Shown: positions 15,977 to 23,574 of the stretch, piece by piece
Layout: each line of letters begins with the position of its first letter
Numbering within the stretch: position 1 is the first letter of the stretch
Source: Rubrivivax sp.
GTDB taxonomy: Bacteria; Pseudomonadota; Gammaproteobacteria; Burkholderiales; Burkholderiaceae_C
Length of the DNA stretch: 64,000 nucleotides
Direction of reading: 5' to 3'
NCBI GenBank assembly: GCA_016719535.1
Contig: JADJYX010000013.1
Location: 248,001 to 312,000, forward strand
Position numbers and translations under genes: made by a program
The notes under the pieces: model-generated
What the model was told of the DNA's origin: nothing
Databases searched by the model: none
Seen by the model: only the letters and a program-made list of their open reading frames with translations

Positions 15977-17332
15977 CTACAACCCCCGCACCACGTCCAT
16001 CGCCTGCTCGATGCGGTCGACGGCGTGGATCTCCAGGCCTTCGAAGGCTTTCTTCGGCGCATTGGCCCTGGGCACGACGGCGATGCCGAAGCCGAGCTTG
16101 GCGGCCTCGCGCAGCCGCTCCTGGCCGCGCGGCGCGGGCCGCACCTCGCCGGCCAGGCCAACCTCGCCGAAGGCGATGAAGCCGCGCGGCAGCGGCTTGC
16201 CGCGCAGGCTGCTCTGGATGGCCAGCAGCACCGCCAGGTCGGCCGCCGGCTCGCCGATGCGCACGCCGCCCACCGCGTTGACGAAGACGTCCTGATCCAT
16301 GCAGGCCACGCCCGCATGGCGGTGCAGCACCGCCAGCAGCATGGCCAGGCGGTCGCGGTCCAGGCCCACACTCAGGCGCCTCGGGCTGGGCCCGCCGCTG
16401 TCGACCAGGGCCTGGATCTCCACCAGCAGCGGCCGCGTACCTTCCAGCGTGACCAGCACGCAGGAGCCGGGTACCGGCTGCCCATGTGTGGACAGGAAGA
16501 TGGCGCTCGGGTTGCTGACGCCCTTGAGCCCCTTCTCGGTCATCGCGAAGACGCCGATCTCGTTGACGGCGCCGAAGCGGTTCTTGATGGCGCGCACGAG
16601 GCGGAAGCTGCTGTGCGTGTCGCCCTCGAAATAGAGCACGGTGTCGACGATGTGCTCGAGCACGCGCGGGCCGGCGAGCGCGCCTTCCCTGGTGACATGG
16701 CCGACCAGCACCAGGCTGCAGCCGCTGGTCTTGGCCACGCGCGTGAGCTGCGCGGCGCATTCGCGCACCTGCGCCACCGAACCGGGCGCCGAGGTCAGCT
16801 GGTCCGAATACACCGTCTGGATCGAGTCGATGACGCAGAAGGCCGGCTGCTCGGCGGCCATCGTCGCCTGGATGCGCTCGAGGTTGATCTCGGCCTGCAC
16901 GCGCACGCGCGCGCCCGACAGGCCCAGCCGGCGTGCGCGCAGCGCCACCTGGGCGCCGCTTTCCTCGCCGGTGACGTAGAGCACCTTCATCTGCGCCGAC
17001 AGCGCATCCAGCGCCTGCAGCAGCAGCGTGCTCTTGCCGATGCCGGGGTCGCCGCCGATCAGCACGACGCCGCCGGGCACGATGCCGCCGCCCAGCACGC
17101 GGTCGAGCTCCTCCTGCCCGGTGGGCGTGCGCTGCACGTCGGCGGCATCGATCTCGCTGAGCGTGGCCACCGGCAGGCTCCTGGCCAGCGACTGGAAGCG
17201 GTTCTTCGTGCCCACCGCCGGCTCGGCCGGGCCTTCGTCCAGCGTATTCCAGGCCTCGCAATGCGGGCACTTGCCCAGCCACCTGGGGCTGGTGCCGCCG
17301 CATTCGCGGCAGGTGAAGACGGACTTGGCCAT
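15977..17332 (-). CDS. radA: DNA repair protein RadA
   Basis: A 451-residue RadA/Sms, a RecA-like hexameric helicase that drives branch migration in recombinational repair. It has an N-terminal C4 zinc finger with Cys8, Cys11, Cys22 and Cys25 (FTCRECGG and KCPHC), Walker A GGDPGIGKST with Lys100, the RadA-specific IKNRFGAVNEIG and a C-terminal Lon-protease-like domain (VFVNAVGGVRIGEPAADLA, PRGFIAFGEVGLAGEVR). Length is normal. The ATG at 17332 was chosen because the zinc finger starts six residues later; the frame is open a little further upstream. A decayed second copy lies at 11269-11832. Confidence 0.96.
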   Translation of the reverse strand: MAKSVFTCRECGGTSPRWLGKCPHCEAWNTLDEGPAEPAVGTKNRFQSLARSLPVATLSEIDAADVQRTPTGQEELDRVLGGGIVPGGVVLIGGDPGIGKSTLLLQALDALSAQMKVLYVTGEESGAQVALRARRLGLSGARVRVQAEINLERIQATMAAEQPAFCVIDSIQTVYSDQLTSAPGSVAQVRECAAQLTRVAKTSGCSLVLVGHVTREGALAGPRVLEHIVDTVLYFEGDTHSSFRLVRAIKNRFGAVNEIGVFAMTEKGLKGVSNPSAIFLSTHGQPVPGSCVLVTLEGTRPLLVEIQALVDSGGPSPRRLSVGLDRDRLAMLLAVLHRHAGVACMDQDVFVNAVGGVRIGEPAADLAVLLAIQSSLRGKPLPRGFIAFGEVGLAGEVRPAPRGQERLREAAKLGFGIAVVPRANAPKKAFEGLEIHAVDRIEQAMDVVRGL

Positions 17333-17385
17333 GCGGCCGATTGTGCGGCGCGGGGGCGCTTGCTCCGCGCTGGACTGCCGCAGAC

Positions 17386-17405
17386 ATGTACTCAACCGGT
17401 TACAT
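17386..17405. promoter_or_regulatory. Dyad ATGTA-N10-TACAT in the radA/fasciclin intergenic region
   Basis: A 5-10-5 inverted repeat in an AT-rich patch between divergent radA and the fasciclin gene; inside it AACCGGTT (17394-17401) is a second small palindrome. It could be an operator for either gene. Confidence 0.3.
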
Positions 17406-17428
17406 AAAGACCTTATCGTGCATGTTGT

Positions 17429-17440
17429 GACTGATCAGTC
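17429..17440. promoter_or_regulatory. Perfect 12-bp palindrome GACTGATCAGTC upstream of fasciclin genes
   Basis: A perfect palindrome 55 bp ahead of the fasciclin lipoprotein start, inside the promoter region and next to TACATT (17441-17446). Eleven of its bases recur at 55016-55026 in front of the TetR-family gene, which suggests a shared operator. Confidence 0.45.
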
Positions 17441-17494
17441 TACATTTCGTCCCCACAGTCTTGCCCCGCACCCATCACCCGAGGAGAGTCCTGC

Positions 17495-18421
17495 ATGCTG
17501 AACTGGATCCGAACCCTGGCGCTCGTGGCCACCACCTCGTTTCTGGCCGCCTGCGGCGGCGGTGACGACCACCCGTCCAGCACCCTGGCGGTGGCGCAGG
17601 GTGATGCGCGTTTCTCGATCCTGGTCGAAGCCGTCAATGCCGCCGGCCTGGCGGATACCCTGGCCGGCCCGGGCCCGCTGACGGTATTTGCGCCCACCAA
17701 CGACGCCTTCGCCGCGCTGCTGACCGAACTCGGCGTGACCAAGGATGCACTGCTGGCCAACAAGCCGCTGCTGACGGCGGTGCTGACCTACCACGTGCTG
17801 CCGGCCAAGGTGGAACGCGCCCAGGTGCCGCTGGGCCAGCCCGTCACCACCGTGCAGGGCGGCATCTTCAAGGTCGACGCCGTCGGCCAGAACCTGGTCA
17901 TCACCGACGGCCGCAACCGCACCGCAACCATCACCGCCACCGACGTGCAGGCCGGCAACGGCGTCGTGCATGTGATCGACCGCGTCATCCTGCCGGCCGA
18001 CAAGACCATCGTGCAGACGGCGCAGGCGCTGCCGCAGTTCAGCATCCTGGTCGAGGCCGTGGTCGCCGCCGACCTGGCGGGCGCGCTGTCGGGCAGCGGG
18101 CCGTTCACCGTCTTCGCGCCGACCAACGACGCTTTCGCCGCGCTGCTGGCCGAGCTGGGCGTCAGCAAGGATGCGCTGCTGGCCGACAAGGCGCTGTTGA
18201 CCCAGGTGCTGACCTACCACGTGGTGCCGGCTCGCGTGCTGAAGGCACAGGTGCCGGTGGGCACGCCCATCACCTCGCTGCAGGGCCAGACCTTCACCAT
18301 CGATGCCACGCTGGCGATCACCGACCAGCGCGGCCGCAAGGCCGGCATCGCCGCCACCGACGTGCTGGCCAGCAACGGCGTGATCCATGTCATCGACAAG
18401 GTGATCCTGCCGCGCCCCTGA
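17495..18421 (+). CDS. Lipoprotein with two fasciclin (FAS1) domains
   Basis: A 308-residue protein. The N-terminal signal peptide ends in lipobox LAAC (Cys20), followed by a GGGDD linker. Two FAS1 domains follow at about residues 33-165 and 180-306, each with the H1 box (GPLTVFAPTNDAFAALL and GPFTVFAPTNDAFAALL), the LTYHVLPA/LTYHVVPA segment and the closing GVVHVIDRVILP/GVIHVIDKVILP. FAS1 domains act in adhesion and matrix contacts; the lipid anchor places this one at a cell envelope membrane. GAGGAG precedes the ATG. A second, secreted FAS1 gene follows 43 bp on, so the two form an operon. Confidence 0.93.
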   Translation: MLNWIRTLALVATTSFLAACGGGDDHPSSTLAVAQGDARFSILVEAVNAAGLADTLAGPGPLTVFAPTNDAFAALLTELGVTKDALLANKPLLTAVLTYHVLPAKVERAQVPLGQPVTTVQGGIFKVDAVGQNLVITDGRNRTATITATDVQAGNGVVHVIDRVILPADKTIVQTAQALPQFSILVEAVVAADLAGALSGSGPFTVFAPTNDAFAALLAELGVSKDALLADKALLTQVLTYHVVPARVLKAQVPVGTPITSLQGQTFTIDATLAITDQRGRKAGIAATDVLASNGVIHVIDKVILPRP

Positions 18422-18464
18422 GTTCTGCCCCCGTTTCCCCCAACCCCCCCGAGAGGATAGTCCC

Positions 18465-18917
18465 ATGAAGAAGCTGATGATCGCCGCCGCCCTCGTCGCC
18501 GGCACGATGGCCGCGCAGGCCAAGGACATCGTCGACACCGCCGTCGCGGCCGGCCAGTTCAAGACCCTGGCCACCGCGCTGCAGGCCGCCGGCCTGATCG
18601 ACACCCTCAAGGGCAAGGGCCCGTTCACGGTGTTCGCGCCCACCGACGACGCCTTCGCCAAGGTGCCCAAGGACCAGCTCGACGCCCTGCTCAAGGACAA
18701 GGCCAAGCTGACCGCCGTGCTGACCTACCACGTCGTGCCGGGCAAGGTGATGGCCGCCGACGTCAAGGCCGGCCAGGTCAAGACCGTGCAGGGCAGCGCA
18801 CTGACCGTGGCCACCGCCGGTGGCGTGACGGTCGACAACGCCAAGGTCGTGAAGACCGACATCGTGGCCAACAACGGCGTCATCCACGTCATCGACAGCG
18901 TCGTCATGCCGAAGTGA
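18465..18917 (+). CDS. Secreted single-domain fasciclin protein
   Basis: A 150-residue protein with a short signal peptide (MKKLMIAAALVAGTMAAQA) and one FAS1 domain: VAAGQFKTLATALQAAGL, GPFTVFAPTDDAFAKV, LTYHVVPGKVMAADV and GVIHVIDSVVMPK. It resembles the widespread bacterial MPT70-like proteins. A good GAGAGGA site precedes the ATG. With no anchor it should be periplasmic or released, as the partner of the FAS1 lipoprotein just upstream. Confidence 0.93.
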   Translation: MKKLMIAAALVAGTMAAQAKDIVDTAVAAGQFKTLATALQAAGLIDTLKGKGPFTVFAPTDDAFAKVPKDQLDALLKDKAKLTAVLTYHVVPGKVMAADVKAGQVKTVQGSALTVATAGGVTVDNAKVVKTDIVANNGVIHVIDSVVMPK

Positions 18918-18922
18918 CCGCC

Positions 18923-18938
18923 GGGGCCCGCAGGCCCC
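18923..18938 (+). terminator. GC hairpin after the fasciclin operon
   Basis: GGGGCC and GGCCCC around a four-base loop, 6 bp after the stop codon. It has no T run, so only a weak case for termination can be made. Confidence 0.3.
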
Positions 18939-18980
18939 TGCCTCACCCCGCCAGGGCCGCCGCGTGCGGCCCTTCTTGCG

Positions 18981-19382
18981 TCATTCCGAAACGCGGCCGC
19001 GCGACGCCTTCACCTGGCCGCGCTGCTGCTTGGCCTGCAGCCGGCGCTGGCGCGAACCGAAGGTCGGCTGCGTGGCCACACGCCGGCGCGGCACCACGGC
19101 CGCGGCATCCACCAGGGCCTGCAGCCGCGCCAGCGCCGCGCGCCGGTTGAGCGGCAGGCTGCGGTGGTCCTGCGCCTTGATGACCACCACGCCATCGGCG
19201 CTGATGCGCTGGTCGGGCCAGGCCAGCAGCCGCTGCTTGACCGCCGCGGGCAGTTGCGAGGCGCGGATGTCGAAGCGCAGCTGCGCCGCATTCGACACCT
19301 TGTTGACATTCTGGCCACCCGCGCCCTGGGCGCGGATGGCGCTCCATTCGACCTCGGCCTCGGTCAGGCGCGGCGGCTTCAT
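18981..19382 (-). CDS. arfB: Alternative ribosome-rescue factor / peptidyl-tRNA hydrolase
   Basis: A 133-residue protein of the ArfB (YaeJ/ICT1) family, which frees ribosomes stalled on truncated mRNA. The release-factor motif GAGGQNVNKVS has GGQ at residues 22-24. The C-terminal basic tail (RRRVATQPTFGSRQRRLQAKQQRGQVKASRG) is the part that enters the empty mRNA channel. Length and layout fit the family. It is 12 bp downstream of the GlsB/YeaQ-type gene. Confidence 0.93.
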   Translation of the reverse strand: MKPPRLTEAEVEWSAIRAQGAGGQNVNKVSNAAQLRFDIRASQLPAAVKQRLLAWPDQRISADGVVVIKAQDHRSLPLNRRAALARLQALVDAAAVVPRRRVATQPTFGSRQRRLQAKQQRGQVKASRGRVSE

Positions 19383-19394
19383 CGCCGCGGCCGG

Positions 19395-19655
19395 CTATTT
19401 GGCGGCGTCGCTGCCGCCGCGCAGCTTCTGCACCACGAACAGCAGGACGACCGCGCCGACGATGGACGCGATCCAGCCCGCGCCCTGGCCGGCCGCATAC
19501 CAGCCCATCGCCTGGCCGACGAAGCCGGCCAGCATGGAGCCGCCGATGCCCAGCAGGATGGTCAGGATCCAGCCCATCTTCTGTTCGCCCGGCAGCACGA
19601 AGCGTGCGAGCGCGCCGACGACCAGGCCGATCAGGATGGTGCCGATGATGCCCAT
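19395..19655 (-). CDS. GlsB/YeaQ/YmgE family membrane protein
   Basis: An 86-residue protein with three membrane helices, starting MGIIGTILIGLVVGALARFVLPG and continuing with GWILTILLGIGGSMLAGFVG and the GAGWIASIVGAVVLLFVVQKLRG end. This glycine-rich pattern defines the transglycosylase-associated (YeaQ/YmgE) stress proteins of the inner membrane; the enzymatic link in the old name is unproven. GAGGGAGA precedes the ATG on the minus strand. It lies between alr and arfB. Confidence 0.92.
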   Translation of the reverse strand: MGIIGTILIGLVVGALARFVLPGEQKMGWILTILLGIGGSMLAGFVGQAMGWYAAGQGAGWIASIVGAVVLLFVVQKLRGGSDAAK

Positions 19656-19679
19656 GGAAATCTCCCTCTTGCGGGTGCG

Positions 19680-20768
19680 TCAGTCGGTCACGCGCACCGG
19701 CACCCGCTGGGCCAGTGCGCACATGATTTCGTAGCCGATGGTGGCGGCGGCCGCCGCCACGTCGTCGATGGCGAGTGTGCCGCCGCCGGGCCCGCGGCCC
19801 CACAGCGTGACCTCGCTGCCGATGCCGGCGCCCGGCACCGGGTCCAGGTCGACCGCCAGCATGTCCATCGACACGCGGCCCACGGTGCCGGTGCGCACGC
19901 CGTCGACCAGCACCGGCGTGTCGGTGCCGGCGTGGCGCGGGTAGCCGTCGGCATAGCCGCAGGCGACGATGCCGATGCGCTGAGCCCGCTCGGCCACATG
20001 GGTGCTGCCGTAGCCGACCGTATCGCCCGGCTGCAGCTGCTGGGTGGCGATCAGCTTCGAGCGCAGCGTCATCGTCGGCTGCAGACCCCAGTGGCGGATG
20101 TCGTGCCCGGGGTGGTCGGGCGCGCTGCCGTAGATGAGGATGCCGGCGCGCACCCAGTCGTTGCGCACACCGCGATGGCGCAGCACGGCAGCGCTGTTGG
20201 ACAGGCTGCGCTCGCCGGGCAGGTCGTGCGTCGCGGCCTCGAAGGCGGCCAGCTGGTGGGCGATGCCGCGCGCCCCGTCGGCGTCGGAAAAATGCGTCAT
20301 CAGCGAGATCTCGTCGACCTGCGGCAGCGCATTCAGCCGCGCCCAGGCGCCGCGCAAGGCCTCGGGCCGGAAACCCAGGCGGTTCATGCCGCTGTTCATC
20401 TTCAGGAAGACGCGGTGCGGCGTCTTCGTCTTGTGGGCAGCCAGCCAGTCGATCTGCGCCTCGCAGTGGATGGCATGCCACAGGTCCAGCCGCGAGCACA
20501 GCTCGAGGTCGCGCGGCTCGAAGCAGCCTTCGAGCAGCAGCACCGGGCCGCGCCAGCCCAGGGCGCGGATGCGCTCGGCCTCGGCCAGGTCGAGCAGCGC
20601 AAAGCCGTCGGCAGCGCGCAGGCCGTCGAAAACGCGCTCGATGCCGTGGCCGTAGGCATTGGCCTTGACCACCGCCCACACGCGCGCATCGGGGGCGGCG
20701 GCACGCGCCCGCGCGAGGTTGTTCACGAGGGCGCCGGTGTGGATCAGGGCTTCGATCGGGCGCGGCAT
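19680..20768 (-). CDS. alr: Alanine racemase
   Basis: A 362-residue fold-type III PLP enzyme that interconverts L- and D-alanine for peptidoglycan. The PLP lysine sits in WAVVKANAYGHG (Lys35). Other family features are FLKMNSGMNRLGF, SLMTHFSDAD, SNSAAVL, RAGILIYGSAP, the catalytic Tyr region GYGSTHVAERAQRIGIVACGYADGYPR, and the C-terminal GRVSMDMLAVDL. Length is typical. The start lies 113 bp from divergent lplT. Confidence 0.96.
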   Translation of the reverse strand: MPRPIEALIHTGALVNNLARARAAAPDARVWAVVKANAYGHGIERVFDGLRAADGFALLDLAEAERIRALGWRGPVLLLEGCFEPRDLELCSRLDLWHAIHCEAQIDWLAAHKTKTPHRVFLKMNSGMNRLGFRPEALRGAWARLNALPQVDEISLMTHFSDADGARGIAHQLAAFEAATHDLPGERSLSNSAAVLRHRGVRNDWVRAGILIYGSAPDHPGHDIRHWGLQPTMTLRSKLIATQQLQPGDTVGYGSTHVAERAQRIGIVACGYADGYPRHAGTDTPVLVDGVRTGTVGRVSMDMLAVDLDPVPGAGIGSEVTLWGRGPGGGTLAIDDVAAAAATIGYEIMCALAQRVPVRVTD

Positions 20769-20808
20769 GGCGCGGGCATTCTGCCAGTGCCCAGGTGTAA
20801 CCCCATGC

Positions 20809-20814
20809 TATAAA
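20809..20814 (+). promoter_or_regulatory. Possible -10 box TATAAA for lplT
   Basis: TATAAA in an AT-rich pocket about 68 bp upstream of the lplT ATG, in the alr/lplT divergent region. A matching -35 is not obvious. Confidence 0.3.
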
Positions 20815-20881
20815 CCGCGCGCCCCAGGACAGGAGACACGGCGCCGGCAGGCCCCACGGCGCTCGCAGTGCGCGCGACACG

Positions 20882-22159
20882 ATGAAAAAAGGTTTTTCGA
20901 CCATCATGTCGGCGCAGTTCTTCAGCTCGCTGGCCGACAACGCCTTGCTGGTGGCCGCGGTCGAACTGCTGCGCATCAGCCAGGCGCCGGCCTGGCAGGT
21001 GCCCGCGCTGGCACCGATGTTCGCGCTGTTCTACGTCATCCTGGCCCCGCTCGTGGGCGCCTTCGCCGACAGCATCCCCAAGGGCCGGGTGATGTTCGTC
21101 TCCAACAGCATCAAGATCGTCGGCTGCCTGATGATGCTGTTCGGCAGCCACCCGCTGCTGGCCTACGCGGTGGTGGGGCTGGGCGCCGCAGCCTACTCGC
21201 CGGCCAAATACGGCATCCTCACCGAGCTGCTGCCGCCGTCGCAGCTGGTCAAGGGCAATGGCTGGATCGAGGGGCTCACGGTGGCCAGCATCGTGCTGGG
21301 CATCCTGCTCGGCGGCCAGCTGATCGGGCCGCGCATCGCGGGCGAACTGCTGGGCCTGGACCTGCCGCTGCTCGACACCGGCGTCGACACGGCGCCCGAG
21401 GCGGCGATCGTGGTCATCCTCTTCGTCTATGGCTTCGCCGCGCTGCTGAACCTGAAGATCCCGCGCACCAGCGCGCCGCTGATCCCGATGGACCGCGTGG
21501 GTGCGCTGGTGCGTGACTTCTCGCGCTGCAACGCGCGGCTGTGGGCCGACAGGCTGGGCCAGATCTCGCTGGCCACGACCACGCTGCTGTGGGGCATCTT
21601 CGGCAACCTGCGGCTGATCGTCTTTGCCTGGGCCGCGGCGGCCCTGGGCTACACCACGGCGCAGGCGTCGAACCTGGCCGGGGTGGTGGTGATCGGCTCC
21701 ATCCTCGGCGCGGTGGTGGCGTCGATGACGACCCGGCTCGACCGCGCCACCCGGGTGATTCCGCTGGCCATCGGCGTGGGCTTCCTGATGATCGGGCTGG
21801 TCTTCATCCGCACGCTCGCGCAGGCGGTGCCCTTCCTGGTGCTGATGGGCGCGATCTGCGGCTTCCTGATCGTGCCGATGAATGCGCTGCTGCAGCACCG
21901 CGGTCACAACCTGATGGGTGCCGGGCGCTCGATCGCGGTGCAGAATTTCAACGAGCAGGCCTGCATCCTGGGACTGGGCGCGCTGTACGTCGGCATGACG
22001 CGCGTCGGCCTCACCGCCTTCGGCGCCATCACCGTCTTCGGGCTGCTGGTGGCCGTCACGATGGAGATCATCCGCCGCTGGCACCGCCGCAACACCGTGC
22101 TGTACCGCGACGAGGTCGAGCGGCTGCTCGTCATTGCCCGCTCCGACCAGGGCCACTGA
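20882..22159 (+). CDS. lplT: Lysophospholipid transporter
   Basis: A 425-residue MFS-type protein of the LplT family, which flips lysophospholipids to the inner leaflet of the inner membrane for re-acylation. Seen are the N-terminal MKKGFSTIMSAQFFSSLADNALL, the FALFYVILAPLVGAFADSIPKGRVM loop, GAAAYSPAKYGILTELLPPSQLVKGNGWIEG and the C-terminal FLIVPMNALLQHRGHNLMGAGRSIAVQNFNEQ. In E. coli lplT is fused into an operon with the acyltransferase aas, but here no aas follows; the next gene is a DMT transporter 11 bp away. Confidence 0.92.
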   Translation: MKKGFSTIMSAQFFSSLADNALLVAAVELLRISQAPAWQVPALAPMFALFYVILAPLVGAFADSIPKGRVMFVSNSIKIVGCLMMLFGSHPLLAYAVVGLGAAAYSPAKYGILTELLPPSQLVKGNGWIEGLTVASIVLGILLGGQLIGPRIAGELLGLDLPLLDTGVDTAPEAAIVVILFVYGFAALLNLKIPRTSAPLIPMDRVGALVRDFSRCNARLWADRLGQISLATTTLLWGIFGNLRLIVFAWAAAALGYTTAQASNLAGVVVIGSILGAVVASMTTRLDRATRVIPLAIGVGFLMIGLVFIRTLAQAVPFLVLMGAICGFLIVPMNALLQHRGHNLMGAGRSIAVQNFNEQACILGLGALYVGMTRVGLTAFGAITVFGLLVAVTMEIIRRWHRRNTVLYRDEVERLLVIARSDQGH

Positions 22160-22170
22160 CGGCGGTGTCG

Positions 22171-23031
22171 ATGCTCGAGCGCGCCGTGGCGCTGCCCGCG
22201 CTGGCGCTGGTCGCCAATGCCTTCACCTGGGGCGTGTCGTGGTGGCCGCTGCGCGAGCTGCAGGGCGCCGGGCTGCACCCGCTGTGGGCCACGGTGCTGA
22301 TCTATGCGGTGGCGGTGGGGCTGATCAGCCTGCGTGCACCGGGCGCGTGGGGCGAGCTGCTGCGCACGCCCAGCCTGTGGGTGCTGGTGCTGGCCGCCGG
22401 CACCACCAATGCCAGCTTCAACTGGGCGGTGACGATCGGCGACGTGGTGCGCGTGGTGCTGCTCTTCTACGTCATGCCGCTGTGGGCGGTGCTGCTGGCG
22501 CGCCTGCTGCTGCGCGAGCAGCTGACGCCGGCGGCGCTGCTGCGCGTGGCGCTGGCGCTGGCCGGCGCGGCCATCGTGCTGTGGCCGGCCGGTGGCGGCG
22601 GCTGGCCGCTGCCGCGCACGCTGGCCGAGGCGCTGGGCGTGCTCGGCGGCTTCAGCTTCGCGCTCAACAACGTGATGCTCAGGCGCGAGGCCGGACGCAG
22701 CGCTTCGGCGCGTGCGCTGGCGATGTTTCTCGGCGGCGTGGTCGTCGCTGCCGCGCTCGCGCTGGCGACGGCGGCGCCGGCCCCGCCGCCGCCGGCGGCC
22801 GGGTGGATCGCCGGCATGCTGGCGCTGGCGCTGGCCTTCCTGGGGGGCAACCTGGCGCTGCAATACGGCGCCGCCCGGCTGCCGGCCAACGCCACGGCGG
22901 TGATCATGATCACCGAGGTCTTGTTCGCCGCGGTATCGGCGCTGCTGCTGGGGGCGGGCACGCTCTCCCCAGCGCTGGCCGTCGGCGGGGGCTTGATCGT
23001 GCTGGCCTCGCTGCTGGCGGTGCGCGGCTAA
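22171..23031 (+). CDS. DMT/EamA family transporter
   Basis: A 286-residue protein with about ten helices in two EamA repeats. Repeat 1 runs from VANAFTWGVSWWPLREL to VLLFYVMPLWAVLLARLLLRE; repeat 2 starts at EALGVLGGFSFALNNVML and ends near TAVIMITEVLFAAVSALLLG. The repeat end LFYVMPLWAVLLAR is the usual EamA signature. Substrate is unknown; relatives export amino acids or metabolites. The ATG at 22171 follows the lplT stop closely; a GTG at 22165 is an alternative. Confidence 0.88.
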   Translation: MLERAVALPALALVANAFTWGVSWWPLRELQGAGLHPLWATVLIYAVAVGLISLRAPGAWGELLRTPSLWVLVLAAGTTNASFNWAVTIGDVVRVVLLFYVMPLWAVLLARLLLREQLTPAALLRVALALAGAAIVLWPAGGGGWPLPRTLAEALGVLGGFSFALNNVMLRREAGRSASARALAMFLGGVVVAAALALATAAPAPPPPAAGWIAGMLALALAFLGGNLALQYGAARLPANATAVIMITEVLFAAVSALLLGAGTLSPALAVGGGLIVLASLLAVRG

Positions 23032-23056
23032 CATCCACGGCTTCCATCCCACCGCG

Positions 23057-23557
23057 ATGCACGCCATGGCCGAAACCACGATCTACGATTTCGAGGCGCT
23101 GTCGATCGACGGCCAGCCGGCGCACCTGTCGACGCAGCGCGGCAAGGTGATCCTGATCGTCAACACCGCCAGCGCCTGCGGCTTCACGCCGCAGTTCGCC
23201 GGGCTCGAGCAGCTGTGGAAGGACTACCGCGACCGCGGCCTGGTGATCGTCGGCTTTCCGAGCAACGAATTCGGCAGCCAGGACCCGGGCAGCAACGACG
23301 AGATCGGCGCCTTCTGCCAGCGCAACTATGGCGTCAGCTTTCCGATGATGGCCAAGGTGCAGGTCAATGGCGCCGACGCCCACCCGCTGTGGCAATGGCT
23401 GAAGAAGCAGGCGCCCGGCCTGCTGGGCACCGAGGCCGTGAAGTGGAACTTCACCAAATTCCTGGTCGGCAAGAACGGCCAGGTGCTCGAGCGCTACGCA
23501 CCCAACGACACCCCCGAGTCCCTGCGCAAGGACATCGAAGCGGCCCTGGCCGCCTGA
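23057..23557 (+). CDS. Glutathione peroxidase (thiol peroxidase type)
   Basis: A 166-residue protein of the GPx/BtuE family. The peroxidatic Cys41 lies in VNTASACGFTPQ, followed by VIVGFPSNEFGSQDPGSNDEI with the tetrad Gln, and the WNFTKFLVGKNG block with the tetrad Trp and Asn. A second Cys in GAFCQRNYGVSFPM is at the place of the resolving cysteine of thioredoxin-dependent GPx enzymes, so thioredoxin may be the true reductant. An in-frame ATG at 23066 (MAETTIYDF) is an equally good start. The aminotransferase gene begins 17 bp downstream. Confidence 0.93.
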   Translation: MHAMAETTIYDFEALSIDGQPAHLSTQRGKVILIVNTASACGFTPQFAGLEQLWKDYRDRGLVIVGFPSNEFGSQDPGSNDEIGAFCQRNYGVSFPMMAKVQVNGADAHPLWQWLKKQAPGLLGTEAVKWNFTKFLVGKNGQVLERYAPNDTPESLRKDIEAALAA

Positions 23558-23574
23558 CACTCCCGGGAAGCCCC

